A DNA stretch of 64,000 nucleotides from Ectocarpus siliculosus (taxonomy: Eukaryota; Sar; Phaeophyceae; Ectocarpales; Ectocarpaceae): positions 1,424,758 to 1,488,757 of the forward strand of contig FN649738.1 of the NCBI GenBank assembly GCA_000310025.1, given 5' to 3'. This document shows positions 11,661 through 23,600 of the stretch, piece by piece. Each line of letters opens with the position of its first letter. The first letter of the stretch is position 1. Below the pieces are notes generated by a model. That model did no database searches. It saw nothing but the letters and a program-made list of their open reading frames with translations, and was not told the origin of the DNA. A program made the translations under genes and the position numbers.

Positions 11661-14600
11661 TGATCGAGTGTCTGCACCAAACTCGTGGACAACAGGTTAT
11701 TGCTTTGCATTCATGGTACTCTGCCTGCAGCAAAGAAAGCGACTTTGAGACAACATTCTGAAACATTGCATCATCGTTATGGCTTTCCTGGGACGCCACC
11801 GGTCGCACACTATTAGCCCACCAAATTTTGTCTACTTTGCAACCATCGTCTCATGAAACAACGCATCGGCCATCACCGATAGACAACTTGATACATCCAC
11901 ACCAGTGCGAGCTGTATGTTTCGTGGGTAAATGTACATAGTCCAGACCCTCTCCCTGCACAGGTGAGTCCTGGTGTAGGTGAAGACTCGAGGTTGGGACA
12001 GGATGCCGGTGAGTGAGTTCAAACGCCAATCAAAAGTTCATTGGTTCGGATCTTGCGCTCAAGTCCATCTCCGTGGATGCTGTCCCGCCTTCACGGTCGT
12101 TCAATGGCCGGTGTTGGGCACATTTGTTAAAAGTAAAAAAGTTGTACGGCCTCCCCTTGCTTTGTGGTTCATTTGGAGTTGCGTACAATGTCCTCTCTTG
12201 GAAGAGAAGCGCGGCCTAAGCATTCTCGCTCGTCGTTTCACCACTACAATAAAACAAGCTTCGTGACGGCTTTCCGGGTTTTCCCCGGAACGCAGCCACA
12301 CAAGGAACATCGCACCCACAAATCACATGCTTCCGTGGGAGTGAAATGTGGCAATTGATTTTCTTGCTGCGACAGGGATACGGCTCCACAACATCTTGAA
12401 AAATGCATGGCCTTTTCGGTATCCAAGAGGCAATGAATGCTCAACTACGGTTCTGCGTCTACTCTCCCTCACCGGTCAGGTAGTTGCTGTCGACATGAAG
12501 CGTCTTCACGTTGCGCAGAGCTCCAAACTCGTGAGGGATGGAACCTGGACAAATATGCATCGCATGATATTTAAGGCTCGTCATCGTCCCGCCGGACGTT
12601 GCGGGTAACATACGAATGACGGCGCCGGCTGTACGACAGCGGTCCGTCTACGGCGTTCAACCAACACAAGGTTTTATCACTGCCAGAGCACTTTCGAGGA
12701 TGTGAACTGCACGACGAGCACCGCCGGGTCAGACATGTCCTAGCATACGACGGTCTTAATGCACTTGTCAACGGCTCCCATTAAATGCCATCATCAAGTC
12801 ACCAATCCTTGGGCTGCGACCGGAGGCTGCGAGATTCCGCACGGTCCTTCACGTGTTTCCGCGAGGACCCATTTCGTGTTCCTTGTCTCTATGTTTTGCC
12901 GCTGGCTATGCTCAACACAAGGCAAGGTTGGAAACGGAGTAGCGATTTGTCAGTTCTAATTCCATGTTCGCATTTTGTTTACAGCCCCCTGAACCGAATG
13001 TTTGACCTTCTGCGAAGTGTGTAAAGTATAGCAATTGGTGCTTGCTCTTCACACAGCATACGGCGTCACGTTCACACCCTGCGAAAAATCATGGCATTTT
13101 CGGTGTCCACTCAGCTATGCAATGCATGCTCCGCTCCAATGTCCGCGATACTGTACTGTATTTTAGACCCGGTTCTCCGTCGACTTTCCCTCAACAGTCA
13201 GGCAACATGTTTGCGATGGACAATGCGGCGTATTGGGGGTACCGTTCCATCTAAACAAGTTCCCTGGAAAACATTCCCCCCAAAGGAAAATACGTAACGT
13301 TCACCTTCTTCAGCTCGCCAGGGCTCCAGTGACCTCTTGGACAAACTTAGAAACACACCAAAAGAAGGACCAACAGGGGCAGCACGCCAAAACGAACCTC
13401 TTGCTCTTGATTTTACGGACATCACCGTAGCCGTGCGGCAATGAATTGGGCGATACAGAGACAGGGCGGCGGCAAAAGCCACCCACCCGACCTATGTATT
13501 TGGTTTTCACAGGGATGGATTGGCAATGGTTGGGCACTGTGACATCGTCATCCCCTCGTGACAGTCCTCGGAACCGCCACAAAGAGAGATAAATCCGTCG
13601 CATTCTTCCTCTTTCCTCGGACATTCAACCGGCGGTCGGCTCAGCGTATTGAGTACCACATTATTGGCACAACGGAAGGGCGAAGGCAGTAGCCACTACC
13701 AGAGCTGTGTGATCGTGTGCACATCGCGTTTCCCGCAGGTTGAGGCTGTGAGGAAGATAAGGTTTCGTCGACGATGTATCGCACTGCTTTCAATTCGAAC
13801 GGAAATCACACCGCTTGACGACCGCGGTTATTTCGATTTTGAGTGTTTCGGTGGTAGCTTTGGAGGAAAAGGGCGGAGTAGCTTGAAAAGCCACCGCCAG
13901 ATACAAACAGTATACTAATCAATTTATCATAAGAAGATTGTGAGATAAAACAACCCATCATCTATTGCATCGTAGGCTGGGCCGGCCTTGGTACGAGTGA
14001 AGCTGATACTGATTTCACGTCACCTATAGACGGTTGCCATGGAGATGAACATGTGCCAACGTGGCTAGAGCTCCACGTGTTTCGGGGTTGCGACATATAC
14101 AATCACATGGTAAATGCTACACTCTTTGCCTCGTCACAGTCAGTCACGGCGTGATGAGAGATGAACGATGCCGCCGCCGTAATGAACGTCGGTCGTGCCT
14201 CCCCGCGTGGGCGAGACTTTAAATGAACCGATCTTAACACAACATCCTCTCTCACCAGTGAGCTTGTTGCCGTTGATGACAAGGATATCCAGCTTGCTGA
14301 GAGCTCCAAGCGCCTTGGGAATGGGTCCTGCATAAGACAAATACAAAATGTGTCACACCCATGATCAAATTGAAACTGTTGCCCATGACATGAGTGCCGC
14401 CCACGCCTTGTGCGTGCGGAAATACCTCTACAAGCTACAGCAGTCTTACCAGAAGCCGAGCAACACCGATTAATAGTCAACATCTTCTACCAGTGGGCTG
14501 TTGTTGATTGCGGCCAACGCGTTCAACAGATCGGCCTCACACTCAGGCCAAGCACCCCAAGCTCCCCAACTTGAGAATATTTGTCATCGTGTGCTTGCTG

Positions 14601-17600
14601 GCTACCGGCCCCGTTACAGCGTGGTGCGTCCCCGGTGAGGAGGGACAGGGCCTTCCGCTTCAATGACATCGGTTCTGGGTTTGGACGACAACTCCAGGGA
14701 CACAGATGCAGCGCGCAGGAGCAAAGGCAACCGCCTGAGCCATGCCTTGTTTGGCCTCCACGATGCACAAAGATTGGAAGCTCGGAGGCCATCAATCTTC
14801 TGAAAAACATGCTTGCAAGTACATGGAACAAACAGAGGTCAAGCCATTTCCTGCAGAGTGCTTAGTCGATAGGTTCCGAGGGAAAGCGAAAAGGAGATGA
14901 AAAATACATATTATCAAGCTGTGATGCATGGCGCGTCCTGAGCTGCGATGACGACGCGCCGCGGGGTTGTGACCGTCTTACAGCAACCTGCTTGAACCCC
15001 TACGAAGACCGGCCGCTGTGCTGCCGCGGCGAACATTGTAGGAAGAGCCTCGCACAGTCGCCACAATACTGTGCGTGCGGTTAGATTGAAGCCGTTTTAA
15101 ACATTGCACATTTTGTCATCAATTTTATGTTTTCAAATTTGGAAACTTTGCGCAGCGAGTTCGAAGGCAAAATCTTTGGAAGCTTTCCGAACATTTGGAA
15201 GCTACCGTCCCAAAGTTTTGGGGCCCTCATCAATTTCAAAATTTTTCGATGACTTCCAAATTTTAGCTTTTGGAATTTGGAAATATGGAAAAAAACGCTA
15301 TGATTAAAACGGCCCTTACGCAGTGTTGTAGACTCCAACCCCGTGTGGAGGGCAGTGCCGCGAGGGCTAAAACGACCAGAACCGTAGCCCAACCTCCACC
15401 GATGTACATAGATCAAAACGCGGCCACGATATCGCAAGACGCGTTTTGTATGTTTTCGTCCTATTTATGATGGCGACACTTCCCCCACTTTTCGTGTTGA
15501 CGTGCACTACATGTATGTAGAGAACTGCACTTTTCAGTGTATGATTTGTACAGCTACAACCATCCAGGGTCACACAGGAGGGGGTAAGCACCGGGGCTTA
15601 TTGCTTTGTTATTTTTTCTGTTTTCGTGCCCCACCTTAATGCTGCTAAGCGTGCTGAATTTGTATTGTTATCGCGAGAAGGGTTAGCCGTCCCTTTCCCT
15701 CCTCAACGGTGCTAGTGTCGAAGCTTGGTACTCACGACGATTTCAGCCTTTCCTTTCTCTTTCACCCGCAAAGTTGTATATACATTCAACCCATGGGGAC
15801 TCGAACTCACGACGACTTTGCCACTACCGGTTTCGAGGTTACCACTAGACGACCGGGACGACCAGTGGCATAGTACCAAACAGTGGGTCTACAGGCGGGA
15901 TACATCCCCGGCACCTTCGGGACGAGCCCTGATACAGTACAACCGCCAGACCCAAAGCAGACACGTTCGTCTGCATGAGGGTTGCGCTATACTGTGCGAG
16001 CCAACCAGACAACTTACTGGAACCCGAGCAAGGCCGACTGGCAGTCAAACCCTGTTGCCGGTGAGCTCGCTTGGGTCCGGACTACCGCAACCAATATATC
16101 GACCCGATATTCAGGTCATTAGTCTCAAGCTCTCAAACGTTAATATCCTGCCAATGGTCTCACTTTTCTGACTACCAGTATTGTTGCAGAACACCAAGGC
16201 CTGCCTACTTCCAAGGGCATCGGTTCCGGGTTTTGGGCAACAACTCCACAAGTAAAAAAGCAGGATACAAGGGCGAACGTCCCCCGCCCGAACCATGCCT
16301 GCGCCTCTACGATCACCAAGTCCACACGGCTCAAATGTGTGAGAGCGTTTATCATTCAAATAGAAATGCTTTCAAGTATAGACAAACAGAGGCAACGATT
16401 TTGCCCAAGACGCCGCCATATGCATCATTCAATCTGAGGGACTTGAATAGGCAGGCAGAGTGTCGTCAAATACAACAGCGTCATACACGGCCGAGGTCCT
16501 TCGGGACGGAGGGGTTCCAGTAAAGAAACACCGCCAGATGCAAACAACTGATAGCAAAACGGTATCATGAAGTTTGAGCGGGTCTACAGCAAACCATCAC
16601 CTGGGGCGTCGTACGCGGCATTGTTCGCACATCACGCTGAGTTTACTCTTCCTCACCAGAAAGTGCGTTGCCGCTGAGCCCAAGCCGTTCCAACTTGCCG
16701 AGACCTCCAAGTACTCCGGGGATGGACCCTGCACACACCAAAAAGAGCCAAATGGTGATCTCGTTAGGGAGCCGCTGATGGGCGAGGTGTAGTGAAACAT
16801 ATATGGTGCGGCGGGCTGGTTAACACAACGGTCGGACCTACCGCGTGGGCGAGACACGAAAGGAATTAATCTTCCCACACCATCCTATCTCACCAGTGAG
16901 CTTGTTGCGGTCCACGGACAATCTCGTCAGTTCGCTGAGAGCTCCAAGCGCCTCGGGGATGGGTCCTGCACGAGATAGAAGCACAATGAGTCACATTGCC
17001 TGGTCAAATTGAAAATGTAACGCAGGACATGATGTGTCAACCACGCCCGGTGTGTACTGTACGGAGGTGCTCTACAACCTAGCCAAACACCAGAAGCCAA
17101 CACCAGCTATGAGACAACGCCTACTATTGTTTCCCTCAGAATTCAGGATGATTCGGATCGCGACCAACACGATAAGCATATCGCACTGACACGTAGCTCA
17201 AGCATCCACACCTCTCAAACATCCCCCATGATGCTAAATGTTCCAGGTTCCAACTTTTCTACCGGATTTGTTGCGGGCACCAATGCCTCCCTACCCTGAC
17301 GAGAGACGACCCACCTTTCCACGGGCATCAGATACGGTTTTCGGAGACGAATCCGGAGGGGAAGATGCAGAGAGCAAGGGAATAAGACTCTCGCTAGAGG
17401 TATGCCGGTCGAGTGCTACTACTAGATACAACGATCCGAAGCTGCGGGTTCGGTATCGTCGAACACAATGGTTGGAAATACATGGCACAGGCTGATGTCA
17501 ACCCGTTAGAAGCTTCCTGTGGCCTCGAGTTCCAGTGTCTAGTCTCCGATGATAGGTGAGAGCGAGGTGAAATAGAAATAGCCATTCTTTTGAGGAACAA

Positions 17601-20600
17601 AGCAGCAACTTGAGTTGCGTCTACAATGCACCGTAAGGGTGTCGACGTCACACGACAAGCTGTGACGACACACCAGCACACCAACAACAAGGCCGCCGAC
17701 GTGCTATGGCCGCCTTGACTGAGCAAAGTGTCGCGCATAGTCGCCACTTCGCTATGGGCCAACTGATATACCGCGTATATACAGTCTTGCCGAGTCCACG
17801 CCCGTGTATGGGGAAACATCGCTTCAGTGAAGCCAATATGATAATGCTACAGCAAAACCTCCACTACGGCTGTAGGACTCCTATCAAAGTGGCCACGGTA
17901 TGGTATCGTGCAAAACGTGTTGCCAAATACCGAACAACGTGTACATGAACGGATATAAGCTGCGAGTTGCTTGAAACGTTGTATTTGCGACAGCGACCAA
18001 ACTAATACACAAATAACGAACACAAGACATCATCATCAATGTCATGCGATTCTACTGCACACTACCCTCCACGGCATCGTGAGCGGAATTGTTCCCGCTT
18101 CGCAACGTGTTCCATTCTCCCTCACCGGTCAGCTGATTGCCGTCCAGTCGAAGAATTTGGACCTTTCTGAGGCCTCCAAGCTCTCCGGGGATGGAACCTG
18201 CACAAGGCAAAAGAGCCAAACGGTGATCTCGTTAGTTCGTCGCTGGTGGGCGCGGCGTAGTGAAAAGGTATGATGCGGCCGGCTTGCTCAACATCGGTCC
18301 GACCTACCACGTAGGCAAGACACGAAAGGCATCAATCTTCGCACGCCATCTTATCTCACCAGTGAGCTTGTTGTCGCCAATGTCAAGGTTCCTCACCTCG
18401 GTGAGAGCTCCAAGCGCCTGGGGAATACTCCCTGCTCGAGACAAAAGCACAACGAGTCACATGTCGTGATGCAATTTCAAATGCAACGCAAGACACGATG
18501 TGTCAACCACGCCCGGTGTGTACTGTACGGAGATGCTCCACAAGCGACTCCGGAAACCGAGTAACACCAGCTATGCGTTAACGCCGTTTGCTTCCCTCAG
18601 AATTCAGCTTGGTTCGGATCGCGACCAACACGATTAGCATATCGCACTGACACGTAGGTCAAGCATCCACATCTCTCAAGCATCCCCAATGACAAACGTT
18701 CTCGGTTCCAACTATTCTACGGGATTTGTTGCGGGCACCAATGCCTCCCTACCCTGACGAGAGATGACCCATCTTTTCACGGGCATCAGATACAGGTTTC
18801 GGAGACGAATCCAGGGGGGAAGATGCAGAGAGTAAGGGAATAAGACTCCCGCTAGAGGTATGCCCTCGCGTGTTTCTATTAGACACAACGACTCGAGGCT
18901 GCGGGATCGGTATCGTCGAACGCAATGGTTGGAAATACATGGCACAAGCTTATGTCAATCCGTTAGGAGCTTCCTGTGGCCTCGAGTTCCAGTGTCTAGT
19001 CTCCGATGATAGGCGAGAGCCAAGTGAAATAGAAATAGCCATTCCTTTGAGGAACAAAGCAGTTACTTAAGTTGCGTCTACAATGCACCGTAAGGATGTC
19101 GACGTCACACGACAAGCTGTGACGACACCCCAGCACACCAACAAGGCCACCGACGTGCTGTCGCCGCCTTGACTGAGCAAATTGTCACGCATACTCGCCA
19201 CTTTGCTATGGGCCAACTGATATACCGGGTATATACAGTCTTGCCGAGCCCACGCCCGTGTATGTGGAAACATTGCTTCAAGTGAAGCAAACATGATAAT
19301 GCTACAGCAAAACCTCCGCTACCTATGAAAGTGGCCACGGTATGGTATCGTGCAAAACGTGTTGCCAAATTCCGGACAAGGGGTACATGAACGGATACAA
19401 GCTGCGAGCTGCTTGAAACATTGTCTTTGCGACAGCAACCAAACCATTACACAAACAACCAACATCAAGACCCCATCATCATCGATGTCGTGCGATTCTA
19501 CTGCACACTACACTTCACGGCATCGTGAGCGGGATTGTTCCCGCTTCGCAACGTGTTCCATTCTCCCTCACCGGTCAGCTGGTTGCCGTCGAGTCGAAGA
19601 GTTTGCATGTTTCCGAGGCCTCCAAGCTCTCCGGGGATGGAACCTGCACGGGCGTACAGCAGGTGGCCCCCTGGTTATGCTGCTGCTGATGTACTGAGCA
19701 TGACGAGGAAACATGTGTGATGCCGCCGACTTGTTCAACATCGGACCCGCCGACGTCGTGGGCGAGACACGAAATGATGTCCCCACGCCATCCTCCCTCA
19801 CCGATGAACTTGGCGACGTTCACCACACAAGTTTCTTCAGCTTGCGATGTACGTCTCACGTGTGATCGACTTGCATGCGTTCTCCAAGATGAGAAGATTA
19901 ATATGTCGCCACCGTTTCGTGGGTTCGGGGGACGCTATGCAAGCCAACCAGACCACCTATTGGTACCCTCTGATGGCAACCAAAAGCTCTTGCCGGTGAG
20001 CTCGCTTGCGTCCGGACTACCGCGACCAACGCATCGACTTGACACTCACGTCGAAAGTCGCAAGCTCTCAAACTGCTACATCATGCGAATCGTTTCAAAT
20101 CCGGACCACCCGCGGTATTGTCGCAGGGCACCGAGGCCTCTCTACTCAGACGAAATTGGATCTGTATCTCCAAGAGCATCGTTTCCGGGTTTAGGCCACA
20201 ACTCCAGGGATACAGGTGCATGATGCAAGGAAAATGCCCCCCGCCCGAGGCATGCGTTTGGTGCCTCTACGATGTACAACGGTTCGAAGGTGTGAGATTG
20301 TTATCGTTCAGAGAGCAAGGGTTTGAAGTACGGGCAAACAGAAGTCACGCCATTGCCAGCCTCCTGTGGCCTCGCTTTCCGATGGATAGTCGATAGGTTC
20401 CGAGGAAGAGCGAAACAACAATGAAACGACCCCCTCTTAGAGGTGCATTGCATGGCACGTCCTGGTTGCAAGCATAATGTATCGTAAAGCTGCTGTGGAC
20501 GGCAGAATAAAGCTGTGACAACACCCCAACACATCAAACGAGGAGCCACTGATAGGCTGCCTTCATATTTGGAGGAAGTGCCACGTGTACTCCCCACGTC

Positions 20601-23600
20601 GCTATTGGCCATCTGGCATTCCGCGAATTTACAATCACGTCGCGTGTCGTGCAGGCGACACCACGAGTCTCATTCAATAGACCAACTGCAAACCTCAGCG
20701 AAGACTGCGTCACCTATATCAATCCAGATCAGCGACTGAGGAAGAGGCAGCGAGGGTGTCGCCAAATAACGGACAAGGGGTTCAACAGCGGCATACAGCG
20801 CCGAGGCCCTTTCGGTACAGACGGGTCCCAGTACAGCACGACCGCCAGATACAAACGTTAGTAGGAAGGCTGTAGGATCCTAAAGCAAACCATCAAGGGC
20901 ATCGTAGGCGGCCTTGTTCTAACATCGCGCTGAGTTGCATTCTGTCTTGCCTGAGAGCTGGTTGCCGTGGAGCCCAAGGTGTTTCAACTTGCCGAGACCT
21001 CCAAGCACTCCGGGGATGGACCCTGCACAAAACGAAAGAGCCAAACGGTGAACTCGTTAGTTCGCCGCTGGTGGGCTCGGCGTGGTGAAACATGTATGAT
21101 GCGGCCGGCTAGTTCAACATCGGTCCGACCTTCCGCGTGGGCGAGACACGAAAGGTATCAATCTTCGCACGCCATCCTATCTCACCAGTGAGGTTGTTGT
21201 CGTTCATGGCAAGCGTCTTCAGCTCGCTGAGAGCTCCAAGCACCTCGGGGATGGGTCCTGCTCGAGACCAAAGCACAATGAGTCACATGTCGTGATGCAA
21301 TTGCAAATGCAACGCAAGACACCATGTGTCAACCACGCCCGGTGTGTACTGTACGGAGATGCTCCACAAGCGACTTCAGAAACCGAGTAACACCAGCTAT
21401 GCGTTAACGCCGTTTGCTTCGGATCGCGACCAACACGATCAGCATATCGCACTGACACGTAGGTCAAGCGTCCACATCTCTCAAACATCCCCCGTGATGC
21501 TAAGCGTTCTCGGTTCGACTGTTGTACCGGATTTGTTGCGGGCACCAATGCCTGCCTACCCCGACGAGAGATGACCCATCCTTAGACGGGCATCAGCTAC
21601 GGATTTCGGAGACGAATCCGGGAGGGAAGATGCAGAGAGCAAGGGAATAAGACTCTCGCTAGAGGTACGCCCTCGCGTGCTACTACTAGATACAACGACT
21701 CGAAGCTGCGGGTTCGGTATCGTCGAAAGCAATGGTTGGAAACACATCGCACAAGCGGATATCAATCCGTTAGGAACTTCCTGTGGCCTCGAGTTCCAGT
21801 ACCCAGTCGAGAGGTTTCGATGATGGCGAGAGCGAAGTGAAATAGCCATTCCTTTGAGGTGTAAAGCATGGAGCATCCGCAGTTGCGTCTACAACGCACC
21901 GGGAGACTGTTGACGTCACACGGCGAGCTGTCATGGGACCCCAGCACCACCAAGAACAAGACCACGGATGTGCTGTCGCCGCCATGAGTGACGAAAGTGT
22001 CACGCACAGTCGCCAAACAGCCATGGGTCAACTGACATACCGCGAATATACAGCCTTGCCGAGTCCAAGCCCCTGTGTGGGGAAACATGGCTCAGAGTGC
22101 AGCAACCATGAAAAGCTACGACACGCCGAAGCCAAGACTTCGCCACATGCATCAATCCAGCTGAGTGACTTGAAGAGACAGGGAGAGTGTCGCCAAATAA
22201 GAAAAACAAGGGGTACAACGGCGGCATACAGCGCCGAGGTCCTTTCGGTACAGACGGGTCCCAGTACAGCACGACCGCCAGATACAAACGTTAGCATGAA
22301 GGCTGTAGGATCCTAAAGCAAACCATCATCTAGGGCGTCGTAGGCGGCCTTGTGCTAACATCGCGCTGAGTTGCATTCTGTCTTGCCTGAGAGCTGGTTG
22401 CCGTGGAGAAAAAGCATTTCCAACTTGCCGAGAGCTCGAAGCACTCCTGGGATGGACCCTGCACAAAACAAAAGAGCCAAACGGTGAACTCGTTAGCTCG
22501 CCGCTGGTGGGCACGGCGTAGTGAAAAGGTATGATGCGGCCGGCTGGTTGAAAATCGGTCCGACCTTCCGCGTGGGCGAGACACGAAAGGAATATTCGCA
22601 CGCCATCCTATCTCACCAGTGAGCTTGTTGCGGGGCATCACAAGCGTCTTCAGCTCGCCGAGAGCTCCAAGCGCCTCGGGGATGGGTCCTGCTCGAGACA
22701 AAAGCACAATGAGTCATATGTCGTGATGCAATTTCAACTGCAACACTAAACACGATGTGTCAACCACGCCCGGTGTGCACTGTACGAAGATGCTCCTCAT
22801 CGTTTACCAGAAACCGAGTAACACGCTGTGAGCCAACGCCTTGTGTTTCCTCCAGAATTAAGGTTGGTTCGGATCGCGACCAGGACAATCAGCATATCGC
22901 ACTCACAGTTAGGTCAAGCATCCCGATTTCTGAAAACGTCTTTCGCGATGAAACCCACCGATCTTCTCACGGTCGTCCCACTGGATAGTCTATGTTTCAC
23001 GCCACAAATGCTTCCCCGCTCAGAAGAGATGAGGCCGTTTTCTTCAAGGGTATCGGTTCCGGTTCTAGGAGTAGAGATTAAGGGAGCTACGAAGCGGTGC
23101 CGTGAATAATGCCTTGTTTTAATTTTATTATCTCTTCGGAAATCATGAGGTTGGTTTCGTCCCGAAAGTAATGCTTGGAAGCTCATGGACGCTCATGGCG
23201 TGCTATAGCTAAACACGGTAGCAAGGGGCGTCATTTCGCATCACTCAACATAGTGAGGATCATCCAACCACCACTCGATGCCGAAATCAATATGGTACAA
23301 AACGAGCAAATTCATAACGCGGACTAGACATTACAATACCGCGGAGGTTGTTGTCCGGCAGAATCAGCCCCACCACACGGCCCGCGTGGTTAACTTTGAC
23401 CCCCTTCCAAGTAGCTAGCCCCGCGTCCGTGTTCCAGTTGCTGTTCGTCTTCCAGTTCGCTCCATCAGTCGAACGAAACAACGCAACCAGTGCGGCACGA
23501 TCGATGGAAGACACCTGCTCCGAGGGGCTGCTTCGGAATGCACGACGGAAAAAAGGAACACGATACATGGAAGACACCTGCTCCGACGGGCTGCTTCGGA

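Larger units (their letters stand above)
14328..16656. other. long intron, block 1, with MITE and SINE
   Basis: It contains the MITE at 15087-15316, the SINE at 15600-15866 and decayed LRR-unit sequence (16040-16260). No further intact exon is seen. Confidence 0.5.
16600..22700. repeat. tandem LRR-unit array, block 1
   Basis: Units of about 1.45 kb repeat here. Each carries one or two LRR exons 235 bp apart plus shared intron sequence such as ctgacgagagatgaccca (17297, 18755, 21563). The order of pairs is C-B, A-B, A-relic, C-B, C-B. Sequence between exons includes decayed unit ends and no other supportable gene. Confidence 0.75.

Noticed and set aside
11459..11808. Proteins with SLSLSLSL tracts
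   Set aside because: They are translations of the (AG)n microsatellite inside an intron.
20006..20194. Recurrent plus-strand frames (also at 58176 and 61009)
   Set aside because: They recur only because the intron units recur. They have no start or splice context and are shadows of decayed LRR-unit sequence.
16600..22700. ROC-COR GTPase or protein kinase domain attached to the LRRs
   Set aside because: I looked for P-loop, switch, HRD and DFG motifs in minus-strand frames downstream of the array and found none.
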